DNA from: Norana najaformis | Lineage: Eukaryota > Annelida > Clitellata > Crassiclitellata > Hormogastridae | NCBI GenBank assembly: GCA_964023275.1 | Contig: OZ029919.1 | Location: 9,936,202 to 10,000,201 of the forward strand | Reading direction: 5' to 3' | DNA: 64,000 bases | In this document: positions 9,466-20,220 of the stretch, in pieces | How the letters are laid out: each line of letters opens with the position of its first letter | Position numbering within the stretch: the first letter of the stretch is position 1 | The notes under the pieces: model-generated | What the model was told of the DNA's origin: nothing | What the model saw: the letters and a program-made list of their open reading frames with translations, nothing else | The model's database searches: none | Position numbers and translations under genes: made by a program

Positions 9466-11026
9466 CTTTATATAATGTGAGAAGACCTACAAGTGCAAAG
9501 TGATGCGGTGTGAGTCTTTAAAACAAAATACGATTTCGAGTACCGGCTACAATTAATGCCTGGCGTGTAGACACTTCTGCGATAACAAATGTATATACAC
9601 TGCAGTAATAAATAAATGTACACGTTTTTCTGTAGCGATTGTATGGCCTCGACCCTGCTCATTTTCAATCAATTAATTCGATGAGATCCTTCACCACCGC
9701 TGGCGAATCGGTCAAAGCATAAAAATCCAATCCTAAACGATCAGTGTCAATTGGAGTCTTTCAGTCGGATCGGATCTGATCAGATCAGTTCAGTGTACCA
9801 TACCCAGTCGGTCGACTGACTCCGAATGACTTCATTACAAGTTGGCGTGTATAAGCACCGTCATAACCTGGTGATGTCACGACCTGCAGTTTTAAGCAAT
9901 TCGTGACGTCACATGAATATAACGGTGCTCACAGAAGCAGCTATTTTCACAGGAAACTGGCACAAAACGGCCGACTGAAAATCGTACACCGAACCTATCC
10001 GATCAGATTGAAATGTTCACGCTGCCCAATTGGCCGACTGAGAAACTGGCAATGTAAATTTTTATTTCAAAGAACCCATCAGTTCTCACTTGGGCCTTTG
10101 ACCAAATTTCGATGCTGTACAACTGTCTGGTCACCACAATCAGCCACTAATCCAGAAAATTTGAAGTAGCAGTAGTAGTAGTTCCGTTGTTTAACGACAT
10201 TTTATGGCATCAAAGGCTGTTGACGTCGCCCTCCTCCTTAATCCAGGCTTCGAACTGGCACCATCCTACTAAAGGCAGTGGTGGACAGAAGATGAAGCAG
10301 TACGTCGCTTCCCTAAGAGCATTGCTGGATTAACCCATATGATGATTGCTCAACGCTTGGATTTTCTTGAACACCAGTCTCTGCTGGCAAGGCATCTTAA
10401 AGTTGACTTTTCAATAGGGGTTTCTCAGGATATGATAGATATTTTAGGGGTTCCTAAGGAAAATGGTTTGGTCTCCATTCTACGGATTTTTACTCGGTGG
10501 GCAGCCTGGGTAATGGATACCAAATGCTTATATTCAGTGGTCTATTGCTATGGCTCGGGCCAATAAAGCGATTTGTGCTTTGTACGAATCACTCTTAGTT
10601 ATGCCAATGAGAAATGGTTTTGGTTTATTTCGAAGTTAATATTCCTAAAGATGAAACTTGAGAAAATGGGCAGAATTTATAAACTCTTGACGGAAAGTCA
10701 GCCGAAGGCTTCCGTGTGAAACTACGCTGATGAAGCCTGCACACATGACTGCCATTGCCAGAACCTAAAAACAGATCCTAGACATCACGATATACTGTTA
10801 ATTATTGCTTCAATGAATTAATGAGAGGTAGAATGAACTCGTCGTGTTGACTACTCACATCACTGACTAGCTGTCTGGCTGTCTCTTTCTGAACTGGATC
10901 GGCTTTCTCCACATCACACAATCTCTCTGCTATATTTACAAATTCTTCCCGACTAACCACACCATCGCTGTCTAAATCAATTATACGAAAGTAGGTTCTT
11001 ATCTTCCGGATCCAAAAGTCGCTCAT
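9121..11026 (-). CDS. Sarcoplasmic calcium-binding protein (EF-hand), two visible exons
   Basis: Cytosolic Ca2+ buffer of the SCP family, typically abundant in invertebrate muscle and nerve. Exon 1 (11026 to 10859, 56 codons) starts MSDFWIRKIRTYF and holds EF-hand 1 (DLDSDGVVSREE). Exon 2 (9465 to 9121, 114 codons plus stop) holds a degenerate site 2 (GTDGDVLLTEDL, key Asp and Glu lost), EF-hand 3 (NVKRDGYLEFQE), EF-hand 4 (DVNHDGKVSVEE) and an SCP-like C-terminus ending FGLLV. The donor is GAT|GTGAGT. The acceptor AAAG|GCTGCA keeps the frame but has a weak pyrimidine tract. The join gives 170 aa, slightly short for the family. By comparison with what I know of SCPs, 8-10 residues between helix and loop 2 are missing, so a micro-exon may hide in the intron. 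The intron carries a palindromic MITE. Family call confident; exact splice pattern less so. Confidence 0.8.
9740..10045. mobile_element. Palindromic (foldback) MITE
   Basis: The two halves are imperfect reverse complements over ~145 bp each. Paired words include CAATTGG (9748 and 10027), ATCTGATCAGATCAGTTC against GAACCTATCCGATCAGAT, AGCACCGT against ACGGTGCT, and TGATGTCACGA against CGTGACGTCAC, centred near 9890. It contains no open reading frame of note. It lies in the intron of the calcium-binding protein gene. Confidence 0.7.
10469..10615 (+). repeat. Dispersed ~140-bp repeat, copy 1
   Basis: Matches 11849-11985 (shared TTTTTACTCGGTGGGCAGCC and GCTATGGCTCGGGCCAATAA). The short open frame 10339-10566 overlaps it and is not treated as a gene. 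Confidence 0.75.
10859..11026 (-). CDS. SCP gene coding exon 1
   Basis: The ATG is at 11026-11024, and the start is typical of the family (MSDFW). It encodes the first EF-hand and ends in phase 0 at a consensus GTGAGT donor. The frame stays open to 10802 past the donor, but that tail has no family match. Confidence 0.8.
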
Positions 11027-11848
11027 TCTGAGATTTCGACGAATGACCAGTTCTGTAATACAGAGAATGATGTTACTGCAAACAATTGTCACCATTTCGC
11101 AGTTAATATTCCTAAAAATGGAACTTGAGCATACATGCTTTGCAAAAATTGATGTTTGAGTTATTGCAAGAGGCGATAACTTCCCAACAAAACACATAAA
11201 ACACTTACGATCCGAGTGGCTCTAATTGCAGGCAACCAGTGTTATTTTTGGGAAATATGAGTTTACTTGTTTTCAGTAGCTGAATATCAATTCAAATATA
11301 AAATAATGGAAGCCCACTTATTGAAGGCAATTTTGTTATCATTACAATATAAATAACCAAGCCAACGACTAAAATCATTAATAATAACATTACTAATAGT
11401 ATTATTATAGCAACAGTAACAGAAAACGCAGGGGCCATCAATACAAGAATATCATATAATGACTGAAAGTGGCTTTCATGTCATATTTGAAATATTCAAA
11501 AAGTCGATGTAGATATTTAACTAACATCTAGTGTAATCTAATGACTTCTATAGCGACACTGTCATGATGCACAAACTAGATGATCGCTTAGAGGAAGATG
11601 TAGCAAAAAATTGTAATCCTTTGTAAACGCCCGGTCGAAAGCCGATGTGTCAGATGTGAAAAAAGTCATGTTGTGGTGGATAAGCCAACGAGAACACCCA
11701 AGAGCCAACAGTTTTCTGGCGCAAGGCACAACAGAGCAGAGTCTGACCGAGTGCAATACTTTCTGGAATGAAGGGTGAGCAAGTTGCAAAGATAGACCTA
11801 TATCTTCTTTAAAGTTAATATCTTGTGAACTATAAGACAGATTTCAGT

Positions 11849-11985
11849 CTCCATTCTACGGATTTTTACTCGGTGGGCAGCCTGGGTAATGGATACCAAA
11901 TGCTTTTACTCGGTGGTCTAATGCTATGGCTCGGGCCAATAAATCGATGTGCTTTGTACGAATCTCTTAGCTAGGCCAATTAGAA
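11849..11985 (+). repeat. Dispersed ~140-bp repeat, copy 2
   Basis: Second copy of the repeat at 10469-10615. The two copies flank exon 1 of the calcium-binding protein gene at similar distances, one in its intron and one upstream. Confidence 0.75.
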
Positions 11986-13128
11986 GTGGGATACAGCATT
12001 AAAGTCTCCTAGACAGTTAGAAGCATTTGAGATGTGCTTTGACGAATATCCTGTATGTAAACGTAGATTGATTTGTATATTTTCAGAAAATTGTTAGAAA
12101 ATAGTATTGTGGAATCGACGATTATGCCCATACTGCAAGTACATCTAGTGCGATCATTTAGCAGTCCACCCAACTGAAAAGATGTAAGTCAAGCACATTT
12201 TTGGAATAGTTGACTTGTGCGTAAGACAAGGAATTCTGTCTTAGAAAGATTCAGGAGAAGGTTTTCATTAGCGATCCAAGTGTGAATGTCGCCGAAAGCA
12301 GAAGCCTGTAGTTCGATAGGGCAGGATTAGACGTGAGTCTGTCAAATGAAAAGAATAGCTGGGTAATAGAATTCAGCTTGATGGACGATTGTCCCGTTCA
12401 ATACTGAAACATCGAAAGACTTTTCAAGGTGCTCTAAAAGAATGCCGTGGTGAAATGAGTCGAAGGCCTCTAGATATTGCATCGACACATATTACTCAAC
12501 TATCTTTCATAACAAAATTTTTAGAAAAGGCCTATAATTTGTCATTTTATAGGCGCCAATACCGCAGCATTTAAGGGAAGACAAAGCAAAAGCCGGTTTC
12601 TGAAAGCGGGAGGCGAACTCTCACCCAAAGCATGTAAACTGTAAAAACGGAAATCTTCCACAAAGACCTTAATTAAAAAGCAAGGCAGCGGCTCAAGCTC
12701 ATGCAGAACATGGTGCCATCTGTCAACTCTGGATTAGGATTCTTTCCGTTCTGCCTGTGGCCGAGTGTCGGCAAATGGTGACTCTTACAGCTATTTAAGC
12801 ACTGTTTTCTTATTGATAAACTTTCGTTTCGTAATGGCTCTAAAGAATTTAGGCAGCGAAGAACTCAGACACCGCTTCTATAATGTATTGAAAAGGCCCA
12901 ATATTAATTCTCTAGACACATACTAACATGCATACGTGTCGGCAATTAAGTGAAAAAAAAAAGATTTTATAATATGACACTGGCAAGCACAGCAAAGCAA
13001 CATGGAACCCGTTATTACTAGGACGAGTAACCCGTCCCTGGATTCCAAGCCATCTGAGACAACTCGGCCTTCCATCGTTGGGTGGTTAGTCAGTGCTCAA
13101 GTAATTTTAGAGGCTGAAATTGTGGCAT
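11986..13128. other. Stretch without a recognisable gene
   Basis: No exon, RNA gene or repeat that I can support is visible here. Open frames are short and lack family signatures. Confidence 0.4.
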
Positions 13129-13650
13129 GGGTTCGTCCATAAAGGACGTCCGCAAAGAGGGAGGGTGGGAGGGTCATGCAAATGCGGACAATTGCGGACA
13201 AGGGGGAGGGAGGGCTATGGCCTATGCGGACGTCCACATATAAATTTGGTACATGCACAAAGATTTAGTACAACCTGTGCTTTAAACACCAACTTCAGTC
13301 AGATGGCAGACAATCCACACTGCACTGGTTCATCAATAATAAATAATGTTCTCTTGCAGACAGCTAAAAAACATTTCAAGTTTTCAACCTATCATAAGTC
13401 GCATCTATTTAGATCTGTTAGGTAGCTCCATGTATGGTGCCATTGTGAGGTTCTTTTAAATAAGATAGAATGAGTAGTTTATTAATGACGTTTTTCACGA
13501 TGCTGGACTTCATTGTTTACTGGCTTTGTAGTGCGGGCGTCTGCAAAGGGGGAAGGGGGAGGGTAAGGCCAAATGCGGACAGATGCGGACAGAGGGAGGG
13601 AGGGGTCCAAAGTAGGTCATTTTTTGTGGACGTCCTTTATGGACGACCCC
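13129..13650. mobile_element. MITE with GGG(T/G)TCGTCC inverted termini, copy 1
   Basis: Ends are GGGTTCGTCCATAAAGGACG and, reversed, GGGGTCGTCCATAAAGGACG, with CAT directly outside both ends (13126-13128 and 13651-13653), consistent with a 3-bp target duplication. Subterminal regions are G-rich (AGGGGGAGGGAGGG-like) with repeated ATGCGGACA words. It is non-coding and 522 bp long. The nearly identical 515-bp copy is at 19109-19623. Confidence 0.8.
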
Positions 13651-13794
13651 CATGATGTCATATTTTGCTGTTGTAGTGTTCGAGTCTCACCCGACAGCTC
13701 ACTTAAAGTTAGTTTCATGATGAGTAGATCTTTCTGGGGATATATGAACATGCGTGTTACGTTTGACTGTCGTGTCTTTCAAACCATTAAGTGG

Positions 13795-14437
13795 AAAGTA
13801 GGTCATGGGGTTTAGCGGTAATTACATGCAGAGCCTGTAAACACGGTTTGGATGGCTTTCGACAAAAACACATTTTCAAACGGGAAAATATCGTATCGTC
13901 CATTTAATTATAATTCAAGTGAAATTTGAAATTTATATAGCGCCGTTTTGAGAGAAACTTGTCAGGGGTACTCATTACACTAGCCTAATGGATGTGAACT
14001 GAACAGAAACGAACAGAAACTTCTAATGGCTGATCTAACCATGGCCACCCTCGGATAGTTTAAATTCACTGAAAATGATCAAGGTCTAGGCTATGCAGTC
14101 CCTACTGATAAATCTGCAAAATGCATACATTGCGACAGTCGAATATACTTACTATTTACGTATCGGAGTTGCGATAGTTGTTGCGAGCTGATGTCTTCCC
14201 AATGTTGCGACTTAAACGAACCAAGTACGTCAACGGCCTTTATAGATATACATGACTTGATTTACTCAGCAGTCGTAAACACATGGCACCTTACGTTCAC
14301 GCCCTGACACACATTTAGGCAGCTTGTTTTAATTTACCTCTAGATAAATCAATAATTTTTCATTATCTTGACTGGGCTGATACATACGGAAGCCCACATG
14401 GTACATACGTGTATTTTTATGTTCCTATAACCGAGAT
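13795..14437 (+). repeat. Fragments of composite repeat part A
   Basis: 13795-13820 repeats the GTGGAAAGTAGGTCATGGGG start of part A. 14255-14425 repeats its ACTCAGCAGTCGTAAACACA to TTTTTATGTT section. Between them no gene is visible. The second fragment is cut off by the LTR-like segment that follows and resumes near 15345. Confidence 0.7.
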
Positions 14438-15301
14438 TGTTGAAGTACGTTTGCAAGTATGTAAAGTAGTAGTAGTCGTCAGTAGATTACCAGACTTACT
14501 CTATAGCCGTTGCTGAAGATAAGTAGGCCAACGCGTAGGCAGTGAGGCGAATGATTTATTAGGACCTTAGTTCAGAGCAGCAACAGAGCTAGCCAGTAGC
14601 CTCAAGCTACAGCGGTCAAATTCTTAGAAACGGACGGGGTGCAAGTTATACAGCGTGGAAGGGCTATTGTTGGTAGCAGTACAGGTGTGCTATGGAATGC
14701 AGGAGTGTAGCTTAGTCAAAAGGATTCCGCTGGGGTAAGCTGAGCAATCCACAGGTAGCAATCTCCAGGCACATCAGAGGGCTTTACAACTAAGCACGAG
14801 AGGTCCACGTGATAGCCAGATGGATGTCCACAGGTATACAATTGACTTCGGAGAATCAGAAACAAAAGGCACACGAAAGCTGATGTCAGCTCGGGTCTTG
14901 GGTACTGACCGGCCCAGAAGGAATTCGCCCACAGTCCAGAGGATTCGGATACAAATATCTCGCAGAATGCACAGAAGGGGACTGCTCGGCCGTTTGACCA
15001 AGATGAAGATGCAGGCTGGGAGAACTGCACGTGAGTCTCGTCAGACAGAGATTCGCACATCGAGAAGCAATCGGAGTTCAGACGTCATGTAGAAAGGCCG
15101 TAGCACAATGTCGAGAAGATAGACAGACTAGCGTCTTCTGGCGCTACAGTAATCTATATGGATAGAGTAATCTAAAAGTTTGTCGTAGACTAAGTCGCTT
15201 GCTCCACAACTGAACTAGAATCTCACTCGCGTTACAACAGATCATATATTGTATTCGTGTGATTGAAAGACAATCTCAAATAAAAGATTGAAAATCGCAC
15301 A
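14438..15301 (+). mobile_element. Probable BEL/Pao-type LTR
   Basis: The segment runs TGTTGAAGTACGT...ATCGCACA (TGT...ACA ends) and has an AATAAA at about 15279. It is followed immediately by TGCGACCCCGACGTGAAAC, which resembles the primer-site region I associate with BEL/Pao elements (GGTGACCCCGACGTG-like). The internal region breaks off after ~40 bp, where part A/B repeat sequence resumes. This looks like an LTR plus a leader stub inserted in the composite repeat. No second LTR or pol is present in the window. The superfamily call rests on memory of the leader motif. Confidence 0.5.
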
Positions 15302-15344
15302 CTGCGACCCCGACGTGAAACTAGTGATGCAAGAAACCAACGCT

Positions 15345-15850
15345 ATCATATTTCTAATGCACACTAGATATTATCCGGTGTTCACGAGATAGTATCTCAT
15401 CACTAGATAATATCTCATCACTAGATAGAATCTAGTGCGCATTAGATAAAATAAACATAATCGCGTGTTCCCTATGGTCTTCCCCATTCACAGTTCAGTT
15501 TCAGTAGTTTTGTCGACTTTCTACAATATAATTTAGAAAATCTATGGCTACATTTGAGCATGGACTTTTTAAATTGTATTGTAATAGTTTAGATGTAATG
15601 TTTTAAATGTCTTTTGGCGGTCGATGTAAAACATTTGTTGGTGGTAGCGGTTTTTCCAGTTGCTATGCGTCTGGTTCGTTGACGAAGATTGTACAAAGGA
15701 TGCGTTTATTTACAACAACTCTATTTATAACGTATGTACAGCAACAGCAGTCAAGATGTCCTTCTATATGTTTTGCAATTCTCACTCTCCGCGGCTATCG
15801 ACCTCCTTTACAGCCTCGGCTCTGCTATGGCGCTATATAAATTCTTCTTC

Positions 15851-15881
<31 letters not shown>

Positions 15882-16221
15882 AGCATCTTGGGGCCTGTTT
15901 GCAGTTTGTCGAAGCAACCTATCCTCTTGACCTTTTCCCCTTCAACAGAGAGGTGCATCAGCACGTGAAAAGACTGTTGCAGGGCACGTGTCACCTTCCG
16001 ATCTATCCAACCTTCCCTTATACACGTGCCCTCGCAACAATAAACATGCCTTAATTAACTCAGCAGTCGTAAACACATGCGACCCTACGTTCACCCCCTA
16101 ACTCAAATTTAGTCAGCTTGTTTAAATTTACGTCTAGATAAATCAATCATTTTTCATTACCTTGATTGGGCTGATGCATACAGAGGCCCATATGGTACAT
16201 CCGTTTATTTTTGTTTCTTGT
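15345..16221 (+). repeat. Diverged composite-repeat copy (parts of A and B)
   Basis: 15345-15850 resembles the end of part A and start of part B (ATCTAGTGCGCATTAGATAA, then TTTTGGCGGTCGATGTAAAA). 15895-16221 repeats the CAACCTATCCTCTTGACC to TTTCTTGTGCACA section of part A. A (TTA)n run lies at 15851-15880 between them. Confidence 0.75.
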
Positions 16222-17069
16222 GCACAATCAGAGTGAATGCTAGTATCCAGCGTGTCGGTGAAAAACCAAAGTGGAAAGTAGGTCATGGGGTTTAGTGACT
16301 CGTAACATAACGATTTTCTCACCAGCTTGGCGCTCAATTATGTTCTCCGGACGAAACGATTTTCTCATCGGCTTGGTGGACGGTTTTCTCTTCGGCTTGT
16401 CCCCCAATTATGTTACGAGTCGGAATACGTGCCTCAGCGACAACTCAGTTCACACGCTTATTAAGAAACTCGCTTCGAGAGGTCCCAACTCGTTACACCC
16501 TCATAACCCACATCAGCGTAAAACCCCCCATTTATATAGTCTTAAATTCCCTCCAAACACACCTTCAAACACTCCTTCAAAAGACAGATCCATGGGCAGG
16601 CCATCATAAGACCCAAGCAACCTATCCTGTTGACCTTTTCCCCTTCAACAGAGAGGTGCATCAGCACGTGAAAAGACTGTTGCAGGGCACGCGTCACCTT
16701 CCGATCTATCCAACCTTCCCTTATACATGTGCCCTCGCAACAAAATAATGCCTTAATTAACTCAGCAGTCGTAAACACGTGGGACCCTACGTTCAAGCCC
16801 TAACTCAAATTTAGCCAGCTTGTTTAAATTTACGTCTAGATAAATCAATCATGTTTCATTACCTTGATTGGGCTGATGCATACAGAGGCCCATATGGTAC
16901 ATCCGTTTATTTTTATGTTTCTTGTGCACACTAGACATTACTCAGTGGCCACCAGATAGTATCTCATCACTAGATAATATCCAGTGCGCACTAGATCGTA
17001 GCTCATCGCTAGATAGTGTCTCACCACTAGATAGAATCTAGTGCGCAATAGATAAATAAATATAATCGC
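16222..17069 (+). repeat. Composite repeat part A, copy 2
   Basis: The uninterrupted copy: it passes directly from the CACTAGATA minisatellite into part B at about 17067 without the gene-bearing insertion found in copy 1. Confidence 0.85.
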
Positions 17070-17627
17070 ATGTCTCCTATGGTCTTCCCTATTCACACGT
17101 CACTTTCGGTAGTTTTGTTTACTTTCTACAATATTATTTAACAAATTTATGGCCACATTTGAGCGTGGACTTTTTAAATATTATTGTAATGTTTTAGATG
17201 AATTGTTTTAAAGGTCTCTTGGCGGTCGATGTAAAACATTTGTTGGTGGTAGCGATGTTACTAGTTGCTATGCGTCTCTTCGGGGTTTTCTCTGCGTCCG
17301 GTTCATTGACGAAGATTGTTCAATTGATGCTTTTATTTACAACATCTCTATTTACGACGTATGTACAGCAACAACAGCTAAGATGTCCTTATACATATCT
17401 TCTAGTTTTCACTCATCGCGGCCATCGACCTCCTTTACAGCCTCCTGGGGATTGTTTGCAGTCTATCGAAGCCTGTCGTCTGGAGAGCGGATTCCTCTGT
17501 CGCGACTCGCTGAGGGTGAATCCTCACTCCCTTGTTCTTTGCCATTTTATCTTCGTTTCTTGTCCTGGATATTTTCCTTTTATGGTGATCTTTATTCACT
17601 GCCTTGCCACCTGCTTTGCTTGCTTAT

Positions 17628-18320
17628 AGGACAAAAACCGTGATAAATAACCCCCGGACAATAACCCTCGGACAATAACCCCTATGCAAAAAACCCGGAT
17701 AATAGCCCCCTATACTGATATATTAATTACATAAATATACAAATAATGTATATTGATCATACAGTTTATATATTAATTTAGTAGACATATAATAGAGAAC
17801 TATGCAAGTCACAGTATGAAATTAAATGTGTAACAGAACATGCTGTTTATTGTTAATTAGTTTATTCAACTTAAAAAGAAAGCTTGTGAGCTATTCCACG
17901 TAGATAGTCAAGAACATTGCGCTCATTGTAGTTGCTAATGACGGCCAGAATCCGTGCATTGGAGTCGGCATACTTCTTCCTTGGATGTTGTGATGGGTGA
18001 CCAGTCAGAAATTGAGTGAGTGAGTGAGCCCAATTGTCTAATAATTGTCTAATAATTAGTTTTTGATGTATGGTAAGGATTTCATGTCTAATCTGTGTCC
18101 AACTGTTTAATAATTGTCTAATAATTACTTTTTTATGTATGGAAATTCTTTCATGTCTACTCTGTGCTCAATTGTCTAATAACTGTCTAATAATTAGATC
18201 TTGGATATTTGGTCATTCTTTCATGTCTAGTCTTTACTGTATGTACTGTATCAGTAAGGGGGTTATTGTCCAGGAGGTTATTGTCCGGGGGTTATTTACC
18301 GGGAGGGGGGTTATTGTCCT
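17628..18320. mobile_element. MITE with GGACAATAACCC-rich inverted ends, copy 2
   Basis: Same element as 4896-5600, in the same position of the host repeat, so it was probably present before the host repeat was duplicated. Confidence 0.75.
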
Positions 18321-18332
18321 GTAATCGCTTTG

Positions 18333-18335
<3 letters not shown>

Positions 18336-18386
<51 letters not shown>
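18336..18386. repeat. (CT)n microsatellite
   Basis: About 25 uninterrupted CT units, against roughly 7 at the homologous site of copy 1. Confidence 0.95.
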
Positions 18387-18389
<3 letters not shown>

Positions 18390-19108
18390 GGCCTATCGTC
18401 TTCCATCGCAGCATCCTCCTCTCGCAGTACTGTACTCCGCCCTGTCCTAAGGATCTCGCTCTTGCTTCTGGCTCTCTCCCTCGCGTGAACGCGTTGCAGC
18501 AGACTTCAAAAGCATTTCATCTTCTCTCACCATATATCGTACAATCATCCACCCCTCACATTCCTGTGCTTCGCCGTCTGTCATACGAGCCTCACCCTTC
18601 TTTCGAGCTCCCTCCCTCGCGTGAACGCGTTGTCTTTGGAATCACACTTTGCCCTGCCGTGTCTTCATATCTGTGTGCCTCTGTCTACCTCATTCCCTTT
18701 GTCTGCTTTCCCATTTGCATCGTCCTTTCCTCGTTGCATGAGCCATGCCTACTTGTCGTAATCGTAACCTCAAGTGATTTCTACAGAGCCCACCGAAAGC
18801 CAAGTCACGGGTTCAGCTTATTTACAGGCTCTCAGTCAAAAGAATATCTATAGGCAAAAAGGGTTCGGCTCCAGGTCAAGATATGACCTGCGAAAAAGGA
18901 TGATTTCAGTTTTTGAGTGAAAGGCCAAATGCAGAAATTGAAAGCGGTGGAGCATAGATGAGTTTGTCGTAATGTTTCTATCCTGCTTGTCTCTACAACT
19001 AAGTTTCGTTAACACCACGCTGTTTTATAAAATATTAATTATGTCCTCTATACTAATTTAATTCTACAATATTTTAGTTCGTTGTTCATATAATTATTTT
19101 ACGCCTTA

Positions 19109-19623
19109 GGGTTCGTCCATAAAGGACGTCCGCAAAGAGCGTAGGAGGGAGGGGTCATGCAAATGCGGACAATTGCAGAGAAGGGGGAGGGAGGGCCATG
19201 GCCTATGCGGACGTCCGCATGTAAATTTGGTACATGTACAAAGCTTTAAGTACAACCTGTGCTTTAAAGAACAACTTCAGTCAGATGGCAGACACTCCAC
19301 ACTGCACTGGTTCATCAATAATAAATAATGTTCTGTTGCAGACAGCTAAAAAACATTTCAAGTTTTCAACCTATCATAAGTCGCATCTATTTAGATCTGT
19401 TAGGTAGCTCCATGTATGGTGCCATTGTGAGGTTCTTTTAAATAAGATAGAATTAGTAGTTTATTAATGACGTTTTTCACGATGCTGGACTTCACTGTTT
19501 ACTGGCTTTGTAGTGCGGACGTCTGCAAAGGAGGAAGGGGGAGGGGAAGGCCAAATGCGGACAAGGGGGAGGGAGGGGTCCAAAGTAGGTCATTTTTTGT
19601 GGACGTCCTTTATGGACGACCCC
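19109..19623. mobile_element. MITE with GGG(T/G)TCGTCC inverted termini, copy 2
   Basis: Near-identical to 13129-13650 throughout. Flanking triplets are TTA and TTT, an imperfect candidate target duplication. The high identity suggests recent mobilisation or a recent duplication. Confidence 0.8.
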
Positions 19624-19811
19624 TTTTTCCTTTTAGGAAAACCTTAAATTATTTGGGGGTAGATGAGACTGTAGCCTATTTGCCTATAGAAGCCTATGTC
19701 TATTCCAAGTGAACAAATATTTCATAAGACAGTTTGACCGATATCTGCAGCCTACAGAAATCATTACTCATCACCCATCAACACACAAAAACTTCCATTC
19801 GTCAACCAAAG

Positions 19812-20220
19812 GAGTTGTCCTTTAAGGACTTCCACAAAGTGGGGAGACCGCAGAAGGGAAGGCAGGGTCCCAAATGTGGACAAGGGGTAGGGAGATTGTG
19901 CCCAATGCTGACGTCTACAGCTAAATTTGGTACAGTTATTTTTGAACAGCCTGTGCCTGAAACACTGATTTCAGCCAGACAGCAGTCTGTTCGGTGTTGG
20001 AACTAATTAAAGTCCCTTTGCTAGATGCAGCAGTACCAAAGTACCCCATCCCACAGCACAGGCAGCCTGCACAAGCAGCAGGGTAGCCTAATTCAGGCCT
20101 TCATACTTTACTGCAGTGCAGACATCTGCAAAGGGGATGGGAAGGGTAGAGCCAAATGCGGAAAAGAGGAGGAAGGAGTCCAAAGGAGGTCATTTTTTGT
20201 GGATGCCCTTATGGATAACC
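19812..20220. mobile_element. Old, diverged copy of the TCGTCC-type MITE
   Basis: It has the same layout as 13129-13650 but many substitutions: TTGTCCTTTAAGGACTTCC at the left, G-rich subterminal blocks, a shared AAATTTGGTACA word, and TGGATGCCCTTATGGATAACC at the right. Confidence 0.6.

Larger units (their letters stand above)
17068..18890 (+). repeat. Composite repeat part B, copy 2
   Basis: Matches 4349-6165, including the nested MITE and the SINE-like tail. It includes a pure CT dinucleotide run at 18336-18386, which produces an artefactual Leu/Ser-rich open frame (18209-18853). Confidence 0.85.

Noticed and set aside
10339-10566. 75-codon plus frame
   Set aside because: It overlaps a dispersed repeat with a second copy at 11849-11985 that is not open.
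18209-18853. 214-codon plus frame with a long Leu/Ser run
   Set aside because: It reads through the (CT)n microsatellite and repeat B; the homologous region of copy 1 breaks into shorter frames.
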